Assembly: GCA_036429605.1 (NCBI GenBank)
Contig: CM071589.1
Span: 1,798,001-1,862,000 of the forward strand
Origin: Cladobotryum mycophilum
Lineage: Eukaryota; Ascomycota; Sordariomycetes; Hypocreales; Hypocreaceae
Length of the DNA: 64,000 nt
Direction of reading: 5' to 3'
Within the stretch, counting starts at the first letter, position 1. Each line of letters opens with the position of its first letter. The notes under the pieces were generated by a model. The model saw nothing but the letters and a program-made list of their open reading frames with translations. It was not told the DNA's origin and made no database searches. Positions 23,381 to 35,294 of the stretch are shown here, piece by piece. Made by a program: the position numbers and the translations under genes.

Positions 23381-23871
23381 ACTGCTGCTGCTGCTTGTTC
23401 ATGTACTAAAGTACCAAGTACTGGTATACATTTCATTCGGCCATAGGCGCCGGCGATGAGAGTATCTGAACCGCAAGCTCTACCATTACTATTATTACCC
23501 ACATGCACCCATTCATTCTGACGTCCTCTCTCTCCACCCAGTCCTGCAAACATCCTCTCCAATAAGCGCCAGCCTTTGAAACACAACACCAAAAAAAAAC
23601 AAAACAAATATACTGTTGTTGCTACATTTTCGGGAATTATACTGCTGTGTTGTCCATTTTTTCACACCCGTCACGAGTCGGAGTTGCTGCGGACTGCAGA
23701 CTGCGGACCCTTGACCTGGGACGAGTGGCGCGTTGACTGAAGCTTGGTTGGAAAAGCTTCAGCAGCTGCTCGCTTGCCAGGCACGACCCCCCTTCCGACC
23801 TTCCCCCTCCTCTTCCTCCCTGCCCTCTGGACCTCATCTCGCATCCTTCCCTCCCTCCTTCCTCCACCACC
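21980..23871. other. Intergenic region, ies4 3' end and gid1 promoter
   Basis: 1.9 kb. It includes a GCTGTT-type repeat (about 23345-23395), one TACGGAGTA word (22871) and a CT-rich leader ahead of gid1. Minus-strand frames here (for example 22912-23607) are composition artefacts of the repeat. No gene seen. Confidence 0.45.
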
Positions 23872-26240
23872 ATGTCCAGCCCGGACCAGCATGGCTCATC
23901 TGGCCTCACAGACTCCGACTCGTCTGCTGAATCCACCGACTATCCACCTCCTCATCGATACGCTTCCATTCCTCCCGGCGAGAGAGGGAACTACAACTTT
24001 TACACGCATCCCGCTCGAACGTCAGTCCTGAGCAGCAGCGGCGCTCTTCTTCTCGACCCTTCCTTGCGACGCGATTCTACAGGGCAGCCTGGGCCGAGCG
24101 ATATGGAGCAGCCAGTATATACTAGTGACATGGCCAATGTCTGGAGGTCGAGCGGCAGCGTGCCATCCTTTTCCCGAGCATTCGACATCTTCTCGGCCGT
24201 AGATGATCCGGATGCGGAAGCAGAGGGCGTCGAGGAGAGATTCTTTGTGCCGAGTTATCTACAATCATCAACATATGTCAAGAAGCTGGAGGAGGCACAC
24301 AGACTAAGGCTCATCTCCCAACAAGAAGCCAAGAGATCAAAGGGCAATGCTTCCGATTTGAATAATTCTACTCTCCATTCTACGTCACTGCCTCCTGGCT
24401 CACATCGGGGCATCTCACATACGGTTCTAGAAAGATCGTCTTCTTTAGAAGAGGAGGACAGCCTGCCTCCGTTACCGACCAAGTTGAACAAAGATGACAT
24501 GTGGAATGCGATTGAGATCCATTCCGATGGGTTAGGCCTCAAACACGTCGGCCAAAGGAATCATCCTGATCGTGACCACGAAGCAAGTGCCGTTCGAGCA
24601 GACCATTTTATGCCTCCCCAGTGCGGTATATATTATTTCGAAGTCCGAATACTTTCAGGAAAGCGAGAGGAGTACGTATTAACTCGAAATGACCCAAACC
24701 CAAACCCGAGCTCAAGCTCAAGCCCACCACCCCAATTGCGCTCCCGACGTAGACTTGTTATACTTGTCCGCCCAGATTGGACTAACAGAGTAACCAGCAC
24801 CACCATTGCCATTGGATTTTCGACAAAAGCAGCAGCAACTTCGAGGCCCGTTGGTTGGGAGGCGGAATCTTGGGGGTATCATGGTGATGATGGCCGATGT
24901 TTCACTGGACAGAATATTGGAAGACACTATGGGCCGACTTTCAATCACGGCGATGTCGTTGGCTGCGGTGTCAATTTTCGAGATCGCACTGCATTTTTCA
25001 CGAAAAACGGAGTCAAACTAGGTAAGCTTTTAACGAGAGTACAGTCGCATATGATGAGCTAATCATATGTTTCAAAGATGACGCGTTCCACGACATCAAG
25101 GGCAAGCTGTACCCTTCGGTTAGTCTTAAGAAGCCAGGCGAGGAAATTCTGGTCAATTTTGGACAAGAGCCTTTTATCTACAACATTGACGACATGATGA
25201 ATGTAGGCACTGACAGTCCCACGCCACCAATGCTTACGGACACTGACATGGTGATTAGGGACAACGAGCCAGAGTCCAAGAGGCTATTGAGAATGCGGAT
25301 ACGTCGCAATTGGAGCCCGGCATGAGCGAAACCGATCTCATCCAGTCTCTAGTCTTGCAATTCCTTCAACACGACGGCTATGTGGAGACTGCTCGTGCTT
25401 TTGCGGAGGATATGAAGCTCCAAAAAGAAGCCCTGAGCTTGGATCCGGAGGCGACAGTGCCCGGCGTCAGCATCAAGGATGACGAGGATGCTAATAACAG
25501 GCAACGTGGGTACCCTTGTCCCGTGTCTACCATTTCAACACCTAACATAATCATCAGGTATCCGAAGAGCGATATTAGAAGGTGACATAGACCGCGCACT
25601 GAAGCTCACCAATGCTTGCTACCCTCAAGTTCTGCGGGACAATGAGCAAGTCTACTTCAAGTTGCGATGTCGCAAGTTTATTGAAATGGTCCGCAAGGCC
25701 GCTCAACTCAGTATGGTTTATGAATCCAAAAGTAGCAACGGACATTCAGCTCAAGAAATGGACCTAGATGAAAGCCACGGTTGGGGAGACAACATGATGG
25801 ATACGGACAGCGGAGACCAAGCTGAGCTGATGAGGTTGGAGACCAACATGTTGGAATATGGGCAGACGCTACAAGCCGAATACTCCAACGACCCAAGGAA
25901 AGAGATTTCCAAGGCGTTGAACGAAATATGGGCATTAGTGGCGTATCGAAACCCCCTTAAGGAGCCACAAGTAAGCCACTTGCTCGACAGAAAAGGGCGT
26001 GCCGCTGTCGCTGAGGAGTTGAACTCTGCTATTTTATGTAAGTGTTTGGATTGACCCTCATCGAGGCAACAGCTAACGCAGGTCACAGCATCACTAGGGA
26101 AATCATCTCGAGCAGCACTAGAAAAGCTTTATGCACAAACAAGCGTGCTCCTGGAGGATTTGCGACAAGATGGTGGCGCCGGAGCGTTTGTGTCGCTTCA
26201 GGACGTGGTAGACGGTATCCAGCAGTTTCCGCAGATATAA
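23872..26240 (+). CDS. gid1: RanBPM/Gid1-type SPRY-LisH-CTLH protein of the GID/CTLH ubiquitin ligase
   Basis: Six exons: 23872..24671, 24798..25021, 25078..25202, 25259..25505, 25558..26037 and 26089..26240; all junctions keep frame, giving 675 aa. A disordered N terminus is followed by a SPRY domain (about 215-380: IEIHSDGLGLKHVGQ, CGIYYFEVRIL, IGFSTKAAATSRPVGWE, WGYHGDDGRCFTGQ, GDVVGCGVNF). Then come LisH (about 405-440: SETDLIQSLVLQFLQHDGY), CTLH (IRRAILEGDIDRALKLTN) and CRA (LEYGQTLQAEYSND and onward to the end). This order defines the RanBPM/Vid30 scaffold of the GID E3 ligase, which degrades gluconeogenic enzymes in yeast. The third intron removes a short stretch that would otherwise introduce stops. 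The start is the first ATG of the open exon, after a CT-rich leader. Confidence 0.93.
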
Positions 26241-26953
26241 ATAAATGACGATAACGATTACCATTCAACAAGGACTTCTTCTCATTATCTTTTTTACGAG
26301 ACATGACAACTCTCTCCCCTTTTTGCAACCGGGGTTTCTCTCACATCTTGGGCGTTTCAGCGCTGGCGAATTCGCACTCGCTCTCCTTACTTAGATTGCG
26401 GCTGGGAGATTGTCGGGGTCCAGGGTTTTTTGGGGGGTGTAAATGGGTGAATGACGGGACGAGAACTTGGTTCTTTTGATCAGTCTGACGATTCAACACG
26501 ATCTAGTTTAGGAGTTTCTGGTGGGAGGTTTCTTCATTGTGTACCATGGGACTAATTCAATTACGGGCGAATGTTATCCGGCGTCTTGAATAGCCTACGC
26601 TATAGACTATCGAGATATACAGCTTAAAGCGTAACCTTACTTTTGATATTCATCCGCGACTAGGCGGGATATGGATGTGTTCTGGTTTTCGTGCCGGCCC
26701 CAAGGTAATTTTTATAGAACTGTGTACTGGTTCGATATGTCGACTCAATACGTAAGGCGGATTCTATACCAAGTGGATTAATCCCATTTACAAATTATTT
26801 TGCCTCTGCTTCTGGTGCTATAGCGCGTTGAAAGAAGCAGCAACCCATAACCCCCGAAGAAGTAAACTGCTTGTCAGTGAGATTGGTTCAGCGGATATAG
26901 AATCTGCCTTGTATACTTTAGTAAAAAGGGTATCTATTTAGATTAATGCTTGT
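26241..26953. other. Convergent intergenic region
   Basis: 713 bp between the ends of gid1 and sam35. AT-rich with no open frame of note. No RNA gene recognised. Confidence 0.5.
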
Positions 26954-27952
26954 CTACTGCTGGTGCTTTTCCGGCCAACACCTCTCATATAACCTCTGGC
27001 GATGCGCAACAAGGTTATCAAACTTGGATACGCACTGCGCAAGAGAGTTGTCACACCAGCCCAGAGAGTCGTCCAGGATGAGGTGTGTATAAGCAAAGAC
27101 TTCTGCGTCGAATAAGCCCGGCTCCGAGGGACTGAAGAACCAGTCGTCAGCTGCGAGTAGGGTGGATAGAGCTCGGAGGGCCGTTTCTGCGTCAGCGAGG
27201 AGTTGGGAAGGTGATATGAGGGACCGCCGTGTGGTTTTAAGGATTTCGGAATTAGCGGCGGTGAGGAGACTCTGTAGAACGGGGAGCTGCAAGAGAGGGG
27301 ATGAGGGGAGATAGAGAGTCGTAAGTAAGGGGAGGTTGGATGGGAGCAGATAGAGTGCGTATAACTATCCAATGCGTCAGTGAAGCTCCGAGGCGGATGG
27401 TTGGGAGGGGGTTGGACATACCCAGGCGGGGCGGATGTTTTGGGTTAAGAGAGCAGAGTACGCTTCCACACGTGGAGGATCGTTGGGTATGTTGATGGAG
27501 GATTTCTCTCTCGCATAGCGGCCAATCTTGTCGCCTGTTACGGGCAGAGGGGGTAGGAGCTCGAGGTGGACGTCGAAGGTGGTAGTAGGAAAGGGAGAGC
27601 TCCCGAGGGTGACGCATGGTTGTTCGATGACACTAGCTCAACATGGACACCAGCTATCCTCAAGAATGTCTACATCAAGACTTAGCACATCTCTCTTGAC
27701 GCTTTTCAACAAATCTTGATGTAAGAACTTCTGTACCTGCCATTTCAAGCACGACGGGTTGAAGCTCGGAAGGCTTCCCAAAACGTCCTTTTCTCGGGCG
27801 AACACATAGAACCGCGGGCGTTCACGAATCCGTTCGGGGGCACGAGCTGGGAGTGGTTCGCTGGGGAGTGTGATTAGAGGGAATAGCTTGAAGAGCTCTC
27901 GGATGGGCGTCGGGACAGCAAACATGCTGCCACGCGGTTCGACAGCTGCCAT
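26954..27952 (-). CDS. sam35: Mitochondrial SAM complex subunit Sam35 (metaxin-like), with one-base frame break
   Basis: Exon 1 is 27952..27737, exon 2 is 27669..27422 and exon 3 is 27364..26954. All introns are phase 0 with GTACAG and GTATGT donors. The outer-membrane sorting and assembly machinery inserts beta-barrel proteins; Sam35 recognises their beta-signal. Family-typical sequence includes PTPIRELFKLFPLITLPS, RPRFYVFAREKD, FNPSCLKWQTFLRIAG, SNNHASPSGALPFLLPP and, in exon 3, DDWFFSPSEPGLFDAEVFAY with HRQRLYERCW, a GST-like metaxin fold. In exon 2 the frame breaks. Up to TSTSSSY it reads in one phase, and from PLPVTGDKIGRYAREK in another. One extra C in the C5 run (27549-27553 on plus) restores a 291-residue protein, and exon 2 then also becomes a multiple of three as the splice sites demand. 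No alternative intron of normal length fits. Confidence 0.8.
27549..27553 (-). other. Frame break in C5 run inside sam35
   Basis: GGGGG on the plus strand. Exon 2 is 248 nt, but phase-0 splice sites on both sides require 249. Confidence 0.8.
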
Positions 27953-30900
27953 GTCTGCAAGAAGAAGAAAATATAAGGGGGGTGGGCGATGTCCGAGGAG
28001 TTTGGTACGAATGGTCAGATTCGGGAATCAGCTTCGTTCGTACTCGGGCCGTGAGATCAGCAGGCGATATTGAGGAGGAGGAGGAGGAGGAGGAGGAGGG
28101 AGAATGGAGGGGGTTCTGGGCTGTCCCGACCGTTCGGTTTCTGGAACTTGGCGGCCCGATGCGAATACAGCGTCGTATGTGATCTTTGGGAATAGTAAGC
28201 GCTAATGGTCGTTTATAGACATAGCAATCCTGGTATCGTAATTCCCAGCTCGAAAACGACCTGATCGAATTGGATATTTTCTTATGGTTCGCGGGGAACT
28301 TTTTTTTTCCTAATGAGGTCAGGTGTTGTCGTCGGAGGGATCCCCTGTGTTGAGGCGCAGTCACGTGTTCTACCTATAGACTATAGACAGACTCCGTACA
28401 AGTAGACAACTTATGGGAAAGCCCCTCTTCTGCAGCGGCAAGCAGGTGCGTGCCTGCTAGAGCTATAGCTCCTTAGTGTAAGTTACTCTTACAAGCTTAT
28501 GGCGGTAAAAATGGCGGGGTGCATCTTCCATCCCTGAGTGAGTGAGCGGTCTCAAGATGAAATAAGTAGGTATGCTCCGTAAACCAACCAAACGAACTAT
28601 TGAATTTTCCATCTACCCCCTAAAAGATGACTTGCATTTACAAAGGTCCTGGTGTAGACGGACGGAGTTGTCTTCAGCAGAGATATCAGCGCGTAGCGTG
28701 TCACCGTGTTTGGGCTTCGGTGTTCAACATCAGATTAAGCATAAGCCCTATGCCAAATTACCTTCCAGGTCAGCCACCATCAGATGCAGGCCTTGGATTA
28801 TTTAGTTATGCACCTTTGTTGGACACAGACTCGATCCAGTGAGGCTTTGGTGAAAGGTTACAGAGTACTTACTACTAAAGCAAGACTCTATTTTAGTAGT
28901 CCTGGAACCGGAAATGTATATATTTAGTATCCTTGTTTGTAGAGTGAATCAATTTCTTTCTCTCTTTCTAGAAACCTAAACCTGAACAAGTTCCAATGAG
29001 GGAGAATGAATGCAGGGGGGCATTGCGTTGCATACATATTTTCAGGTTCAGCGTTACCCTGACCTGAACAATACATACACAATAGCTGTAACACCCAAAA
29101 GTCGCGCAATGATGAATGAGGCACATGTCTCACCAGTTTCTTGACCTTGGGTTCCGGGTTCTGATCACACGATCCATACCCAGGGCCCAGGGTTTGAATG
29201 GACGGCCCAAGTCTGAGCACTACATTTCTATAGAGAGGAGGGTCAGTCAGAGAAGAGGTCAAGGAAGCAAGTGGCTAGCACATTGGAGGTGAATAAACGA
29301 ATGCAGTTTGAGGCGGATTTGGCTAAACCAACCGCCTGATGATGCACATTCAAGGGGATCAGGTTTTTTTTCTTTATCTCTCGCTTTCGTTTATTTTCTT
29401 TACCGTTCCCTCTCATGACAAGATGCGTGCATATATCCCCTTCCCCGACCTCGCCAGGGGGAAAGAATGGAATGCTCGCCGATTTGCTGGCCGATCAAAG
29501 TCTCATTCTGGCTCTCGGCTGTCACCTTGGAAAAGACAGGCATCAGGGGGTTTTTTTTTTTGAGTACAAGTAAAGAAAAGAAAACAGAAAAAAAGAAAAA
29601 AGCCTGACCAATGCAAAGGCAATGCAAGGCAAAGCAAATGCGGCGGATGCGTATGATATGCAAGAGCCGTCCACTTTTGTCAGTCCATGCATGATGCTCT
29701 GTGGCGTGGTCACCTTCACCACCACTCAAGGTGCTTTGATTCATTTATTCTTGGGTAGATGAGTGAGGGGGAAATTTTGGAAATACAAATTGAACAGGCA
29801 TACAACACAACACATACACACAGCATCAGGAAATATCCGACATGGTATCCATATATCCCCTCCCCCATCCCATGTGCATGATACCATTATAGGACGTCTG
29901 CATGACTCCAACTCCACCATCTGCAGAGCAAACTGATATTGGAGTACTACTAGAGCATACGGAGGGAATGCGACTTTGCAAAATATCTCCACGGTAAAAC
30001 AAAACACAACCCTTGGAACAGAGTCGTATTCTCAAAAGGCGTTGCATGTCTCCAACCGATTGGGTTCTCACCTCCAATCATGTGCGTATACTCCACTGGG
30101 ATGGATGCTATTGCTAATTAGACGATCGATGGCAACATTATTACTATCGTTGAAAGGAGAAGGGCCCCTTGCTTGCGCTTTTGAGTTATCATCAAAGGAT
30201 TCTTCTCGTTTATACTCCTCTGCATGAGGTATTTTAATTTTAATTTTAATTTTTTAATTTTTTTGGTGTTGTTGTATCTGTACATCTAAAGAGAAACGAT
30301 GATGCAAATTGAGACGGTTAGGTATCAAGACGTTTTGGTCGTTGGAGTTGAGGATTTGTTGAACATGGATGTGGGTTGACTTCAGCCGAGTGAGCATATT
30401 GAAGCGGGCGCTGCCGGGGTATCGATCCCATGCGGAAGACACATGACCACCATGATACTTGCACATGTACATTTATCATGTGGAAGTGATGCTACGAATG
30501 TACTCGTAGTGATGGCGACCAGCCTCTTTCTCCATCTCACCCCATCCCCACACATTCCAATCGAAGCAGAGACAGACAGACCCGAGGTGGTGACGTTGGC
30601 GCGCCAATACTCTCTGTACAGGCTCCGTACTCCGTACTCCCGTAGCAGCGCCGGGGCCTTTGTTTAGGGCGAGTCCCCGACCGAGGAGCCGTTCTGTGGG
30701 GGTTGCAGTGCTAAACACGGAGCGCTAAAAAACTCGTCTGGCTGCAGGGAAAACTTGGCCCTACGACGACTTTTGTTGTTCAAAGTTTGGGGAAGCGGAG
30801 AATCCGTAGGCAACCAAGCAACCTAGCCAGGCCATTTCAGGCCAGGCCATGTGAGCGGCATGTGAAGAAACATTTGCCGAATGGCTCTCTGTCCAAAAGT

Positions 30901-32158
30901 TCAAGGTTCCTTTGAAGGCGCTGAAGAGTTAGTGGGCGCAGGGTCTTGAAGAAGCCTGAAGTGAGCTCGCCTTTACTGGGACACCGCCCCAAGCATGCCC
31001 CTATACGCTCTATTAAGGTAGCTGGAGGTCCCTAGGCACTTGGGTACTGGACCCATCAAGATACAAGATACAAGATACAAGATACCTAGTAGTCTAGTGA
31101 TCAGTCGAGAGTGATGTCAATGTCTCTATAGTTTGATCATTCGGTATTGACAACGGAAGGAATGAAGCAATCTTCTTCATTGGGGTTGCCGTGATAAAGT
31201 TCAGCAGGGCACTCTTCTCATTCCACCCTCCTCCATCATCATCATCATCATCATCCTATCGCTTTGATAACCCAACATCCATCCATGGATCAGTCTTGGC
31301 TCTCGGAGCACGGCATCTCTTTCAGGGATCCGCCTGATGGAGACATTAGATTGATCGGGCACGGAACCATATTCGGAAACGCCTACATACATACTTGTAC
31401 ATACATACAAACGTCGATACGCCATGAACAAAATACCTACCGAGTGCCTTGGATTAATTGACTGGTTGGCGGATGCCATTACCTCGTTTCTCGTTTTGGC
31501 CAATTCACCAAGGCCGAGGCAACTCTACCGGCTCCAACTCTATCGGCTCCAACTCTACCAACATACCTACAGTATAGTCGACATCCCCTAACGACCTACG
31601 CTGGCCGCTAGTTTGACACCGGCGTCGCCATACCTGCTTGCATGAAAGGGCGCTCTTGTCTTGCTGCTGCATCATCACACGCCTCGCCTCGGGGAGGGAC
31701 CATCTGGAGTCTCGCCTAGGCAATGCATACTCCATCCATCTTCAATTCACCCCCTCCCAACATTTTCCTTTCTCCGTCGGCGCTACTACCTCGACTAATT
31801 CGATGGTCCATCAAATAATCTGGGCTGTTGCAAAAGAGCAATTGGTTCAATCAATCCCATCAGGCCGCATTCACACATGGCGGGAGTTGGCCCTCACTCA
31901 ATACAAGCCCGGACTAATCCAGACGATACATAAAAGATAGCACTCCCCGTCCTCGGCTTTTCTGCCCTATATCTTTTCATCTTCCTGCCTTTTATCCATT
32001 CTCTAGTTACCTCCCATCTCTGGCTTTGGCCATCTACTATTATTACTTTGTCTTCAAAAGAGGTCATAGGATATAACAACATCAGTCGCCAACTTTCAAC
32101 CATACTACGCCCTCTACTACGTCATTCACATCACCATACTCTACACACATCAACCATA
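27953..32158. other. 4.2-kb gene-poor region
   Basis: Contains a GAG repeat (about 28073-28100), TTTTAAT repeats (30231-30262), ACAAGAT repeats (about 31056-31084), an ATC repeat (about 31238-31255), and TACTCCGTA/TACTTGTAC words (28396, 29564, 30628, 31392). Short frames in all phases show no domain, no splice-linked continuity and no recognisable family. I see no supported gene or RNA. Confidence 0.4.
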
Positions 32159-32376
32159 ATGGACCGCCGCCCCTCATCATTCATAATCAGCTCCTCCTCC
32201 TCCTCCTCGGCCACCTCCGCCCGAATATCCCCTGCCCGGCCCCTTGTCCCTCCCCCTTCAAGACCAAGAAGTCATCTACTGAGCCCTTCCTCAGGGACTT
32301 TACTCTTGTTGCCGAAGCCGCGCGGAGGGCTCAAATGTCCGTCATGGTCCGCGACTTTGAGCATTGCGAATTATAA
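32159..32376 (+). CDS. Small conserved-looking protein, unknown function, with one-base frame break
   Basis: The frame starts MDRRPSSFIISSSSSSS and continues to ARPLVPPP. After the C5 run at 32252-32256 the sensible reading moves to another phase: KTKKSSTEPFLRDFTLVAEA, then ARRAQMSVMVRDFEHCEL and a stop at 32374-32376. One extra C joins the two into 72 residues: a Ser-rich start, a basic KTKK stretch and a helical C terminus ending in a short acidic segment. The C-terminal block resembles short Sordariomycete proteins of unknown role, but I cannot name a family. An in-frame ATG upstream at 32048 would add 37 residues. Confidence is limited because both the gene and the break are inferred together. 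Confidence 0.45.
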
Positions 32377-32780
32377 ACCACTTCTGCTGCCTGAAAACAA
32401 TACCCGACTCTCTCGGGCAGGGAGATTTCTACAATTATGAATTTGGTTTGCACGCATGGGAATAGTTGGCGTCAAAGATATCAAATTTATTGGCGATTTT
32501 CTGCATTTTTGGGATGGATGGATGGGTGACGGTATTGCGTGGCTATCATGCAATTGTATGCTGGTGGTGGTTTTCGTCTTTCTCTGTACACATACAATAC
32601 CCAGTCCTATTCAGGATGAATTGAGCAAAGCCATGAGCTGGCATTTTGGATACATTTTTTTTGGGGTATGTCTCTATTGGCAAAATCTCTTTACGGACGA
32701 TACTGGTCCTACTATTAATGATACATATTGAAATATTTTGAACTTTTCCCACCCATTTTCTCGTGGGGTCATCTGACACA
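32377..32780. other. Convergent 3' region
   Basis: 404 bp, AT-rich. A plus frame of 91 codons (32456-32731) has no coding-like features. No gene seen. Confidence 0.45.
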
Positions 32781-33800
32781 TTAAAACTTGGACACGAGAG
32801 AAGCACCACCATCCAGTCTGATGAGGGCTCCATTGCAGTACGATCTACACACATTGTGTTAGTATACCGATAAAATGTCACACATGTTCATCACGCCGAC
32901 TTACCCAGCTCGGCTGGCCAAAAAGATACAAGCACCAGCCACATCCTCGGGCGAACCGACTCTTCTCAACGGAACAGAAGCCTTGATGCCATCGCCAATT
33001 TTCTCGAGCGTCGCCTTCATCATCTTGCTGGGGAAGGGTCCACAAGCAAGGACATTGCTCGTAATATCGCGCTGGCCCAGTTCCGTCGCCAAAGCGCGGG
33101 ATAGGTGGTGCAAGCCGGCCTTGCTAGCGGAATAAGCAAAGGTGCTCAGCGAAGGCACGCGGATGCCATCGATGCTGCCGATGTGCACGACGCGCGCCGG
33201 GTCCTCGGGCTTGGCCGCCTTTTCCAGCAGCGGGATGCACAGCTGCGTCAGGGTGAAGACGCGGTGTAGGTTGAGGGTCAGGACCTTTTGCCAGGCGGCC
33301 TCGGGGTAGGTGTCGATCTCCTGGCCCCAGTTGGCGCCCGCGTTGTTGACCAGGACGTGCAGGCCCCCGGGCTCGCGCTTGGTGATCTCGGCGACGAGGC
33401 TCTGGCAGTCCTCGAGCTTCTGGAGGTCGGCGGGGAGGGCGACGGCGGAGCCGCCCGAGGTGGAGGATAGGCTGGAGAGCTCCGAGACGGCGTCGTGGCA
33501 GGCCTTGGCTTCGCGGCCGGAGATGTAGACTTTTGCACCGGAGGCGACGAAGCCCTCGACGATCATGCGGCCGATGCCTTTGGCGCCTGACGAGAGAGAG
33601 AGCTTTTGTTAGTTTGGTGAAATGGAAGGCGGGGAAGGGGAGGGGGAGGGGGAAATCGGGGGTGAGGAATCGACTTGCCTCCAGTGACGAGGACGACTTT
33701 GCCCTGAGAGAAGAGAGAGTGTTAGCTGAGTGTGATTGGAACCTTTGGGAAGAGAGGAGGGAGTTTGTACCTTGACGTCAAATAAGCTGTTGGAATCCAT
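32781..33800 (-). CDS. Short-chain dehydrogenase/reductase
   Basis: Four exons: 33800..33771, 33703..33679, 33586..32905 and 32844..32781 (266 aa). Intron 2 has a GC donor (GGAG|GCAAGT), a GC-AG intron; using it creates the cofactor motif TGGAKGIG exactly. Classical SDR features follow: ADLQ (adenine-ring region), NNAGANWGQEI, catalytic Ser in HIGSIDG, YSASK with catalytic Tyr and Lys, and the C-terminal LIRLDGGASLVSKF. The enzyme should reduce or oxidise a small alcohol/ketone with NAD(P)H. Overall it looks like the subgroup often annotated as 3-oxoacyl reductase of the rhamnolipid type (RhlG-like), but the substrate is not readable from sequence. Two tiny exons at the 5' end are typical for this fungal group. 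Confidence 0.88.
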
Positions 33801-35294
33801 GACTGTGATTGATGATGATTTGATGTTGACTCTTTTTCTTTTTCCTTTCTTCTTCTCTTTCCAATTGATTGATGGGGAATATCAAAGGTCTGGGAACAAA
33901 AAAATCCGGGGAAAATGGAGTTGACAAAACTTATCGCAGATATCGCGGTTATCGTGTTTGGAGGAACCGAGGCTTGTTTTCGGCCAAGGCTAGCTAGCTT
34001 AGTAGCTTGGTACCTTGACCATAGAAGAAGGTTCCAAGGTGGGTGAGTGAGTGAGAGGTGAGACCCGCATTGCCTAAATGGGGGGGGGGGTATTTCCATG
34101 TTTGGTTTGTGGGGAGTGGCCTATCGATAAGAAATGGCTGAAATATGTCATGATCAGGACGGAGAGTACAGGTAAGTACACGTACAGGAGGGCACTCACT
34201 TGCGTCTCCATCTATTGGTTGAGACTTGATACAAGGAAGACGATTCGATTGGAAGATATTCTACCCCACTATACTTGAACCAACCTTGAAACAGTACCTA
34301 AAAAAAAACCCCCACCGTTCCAAAGTTGTGTGTTCTCCAACAGGGAGCAAGCAGGACCTTGTGAACAACCGCCCAGCCAAAAACCAACATGCATGGTGCT
34401 TTTAGCCTCACAAAGAGGTGGGTACCTTGGTAGAAAAGAGTACGCAGAAAGTACTACAGATACCTTGGTGGTACTACTACACTTGTCTCATCCCCCCCCC
34501 CGTCACCACACAAGGATAGGAGGAGAAACATTTCCCTGCATGACAACCTGCATGCAAGCACAGTGCTTAACTCTATGTAGTGAAGGACAAGGGGGGAGAG
34601 GGGAAAAAAATCCACCAGTTCCTTTTCTTTCGACTGGTAGTAGTAGTACAAGCCATGCATTTTGACAGGTGAAAGGGGGAAAACAAAGTACAGAGTAAGC
34701 TCACCAAAAGCAACAGTTGCTTACTACAGTACCTAGAAAGTATACAAATGTTCCCATGTTCCAAAAATATGTTCAAGTCTCTTTCATGTACTAAAGGTAA
34801 TGGATCGTAGTGCTCCGTCGTAGTTTCCAAGTAGTAGGTACAGTAGTAGTAGTCCCTCTAAGCAATCCCCCCCCCCCATAATACTCCATCTCCAGATTCC
34901 CAGTTTTTTTCTTATCGAACCCGTATCAATCCGAACCCGTTGCATCTTTCTTTTTCTAGCTACTCTTCCGCCTAATTTTCCCATGTGTCAATACTTGTTG
35001 TAGTGTTCCGGGTCGGCCAACGGTCGGGTCGTTTAACTCAATTCGCCTCATCCTTTTTTTACATCATTCCTCTTACATTCCATCTATCCATCCATCTTCT
35101 ACTATAATCCCTCTCCATTCTAAATCCCTCCCCCCTTCACTCTGTTTTATTTCTCACCGACACAAACTACCAAACGAGCCAAATATATATATATATATAT
35201 ATACATATCAAGACAACATCATTCAAGCTACTTACCTACCTACTTACCCACCTACCCACCTACCTATATACATACTTGGAGAAACCAAGTCGCA
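33801..35294. other. Divergent intergenic region with long G and C runs
   Basis: 1.5 kb between SDR and methyltransferase genes. Holds G11 (34080-34090), C10 (34492-34501), C11 (34867-34877) and a TA repeat (about 35184-35203), then a CT-rich leader with CTACC repeats before the methyltransferase. No gene seen. Confidence 0.5.

Noticed and set aside
22912..23607. 231-codon minus-strand frame
   Set aside because: Its length depends on a GCTGTT repeat giving an Ala/Thr run; no domain or plausible start, and it lies in the gid1 promoter.
27510..27560. A 37-nt intron in sam35 exon 2 as an alternative to a frame break
   Set aside because: Below the usual minimum for fungal introns, with a poor donor and no room for a branch point before the acceptor.
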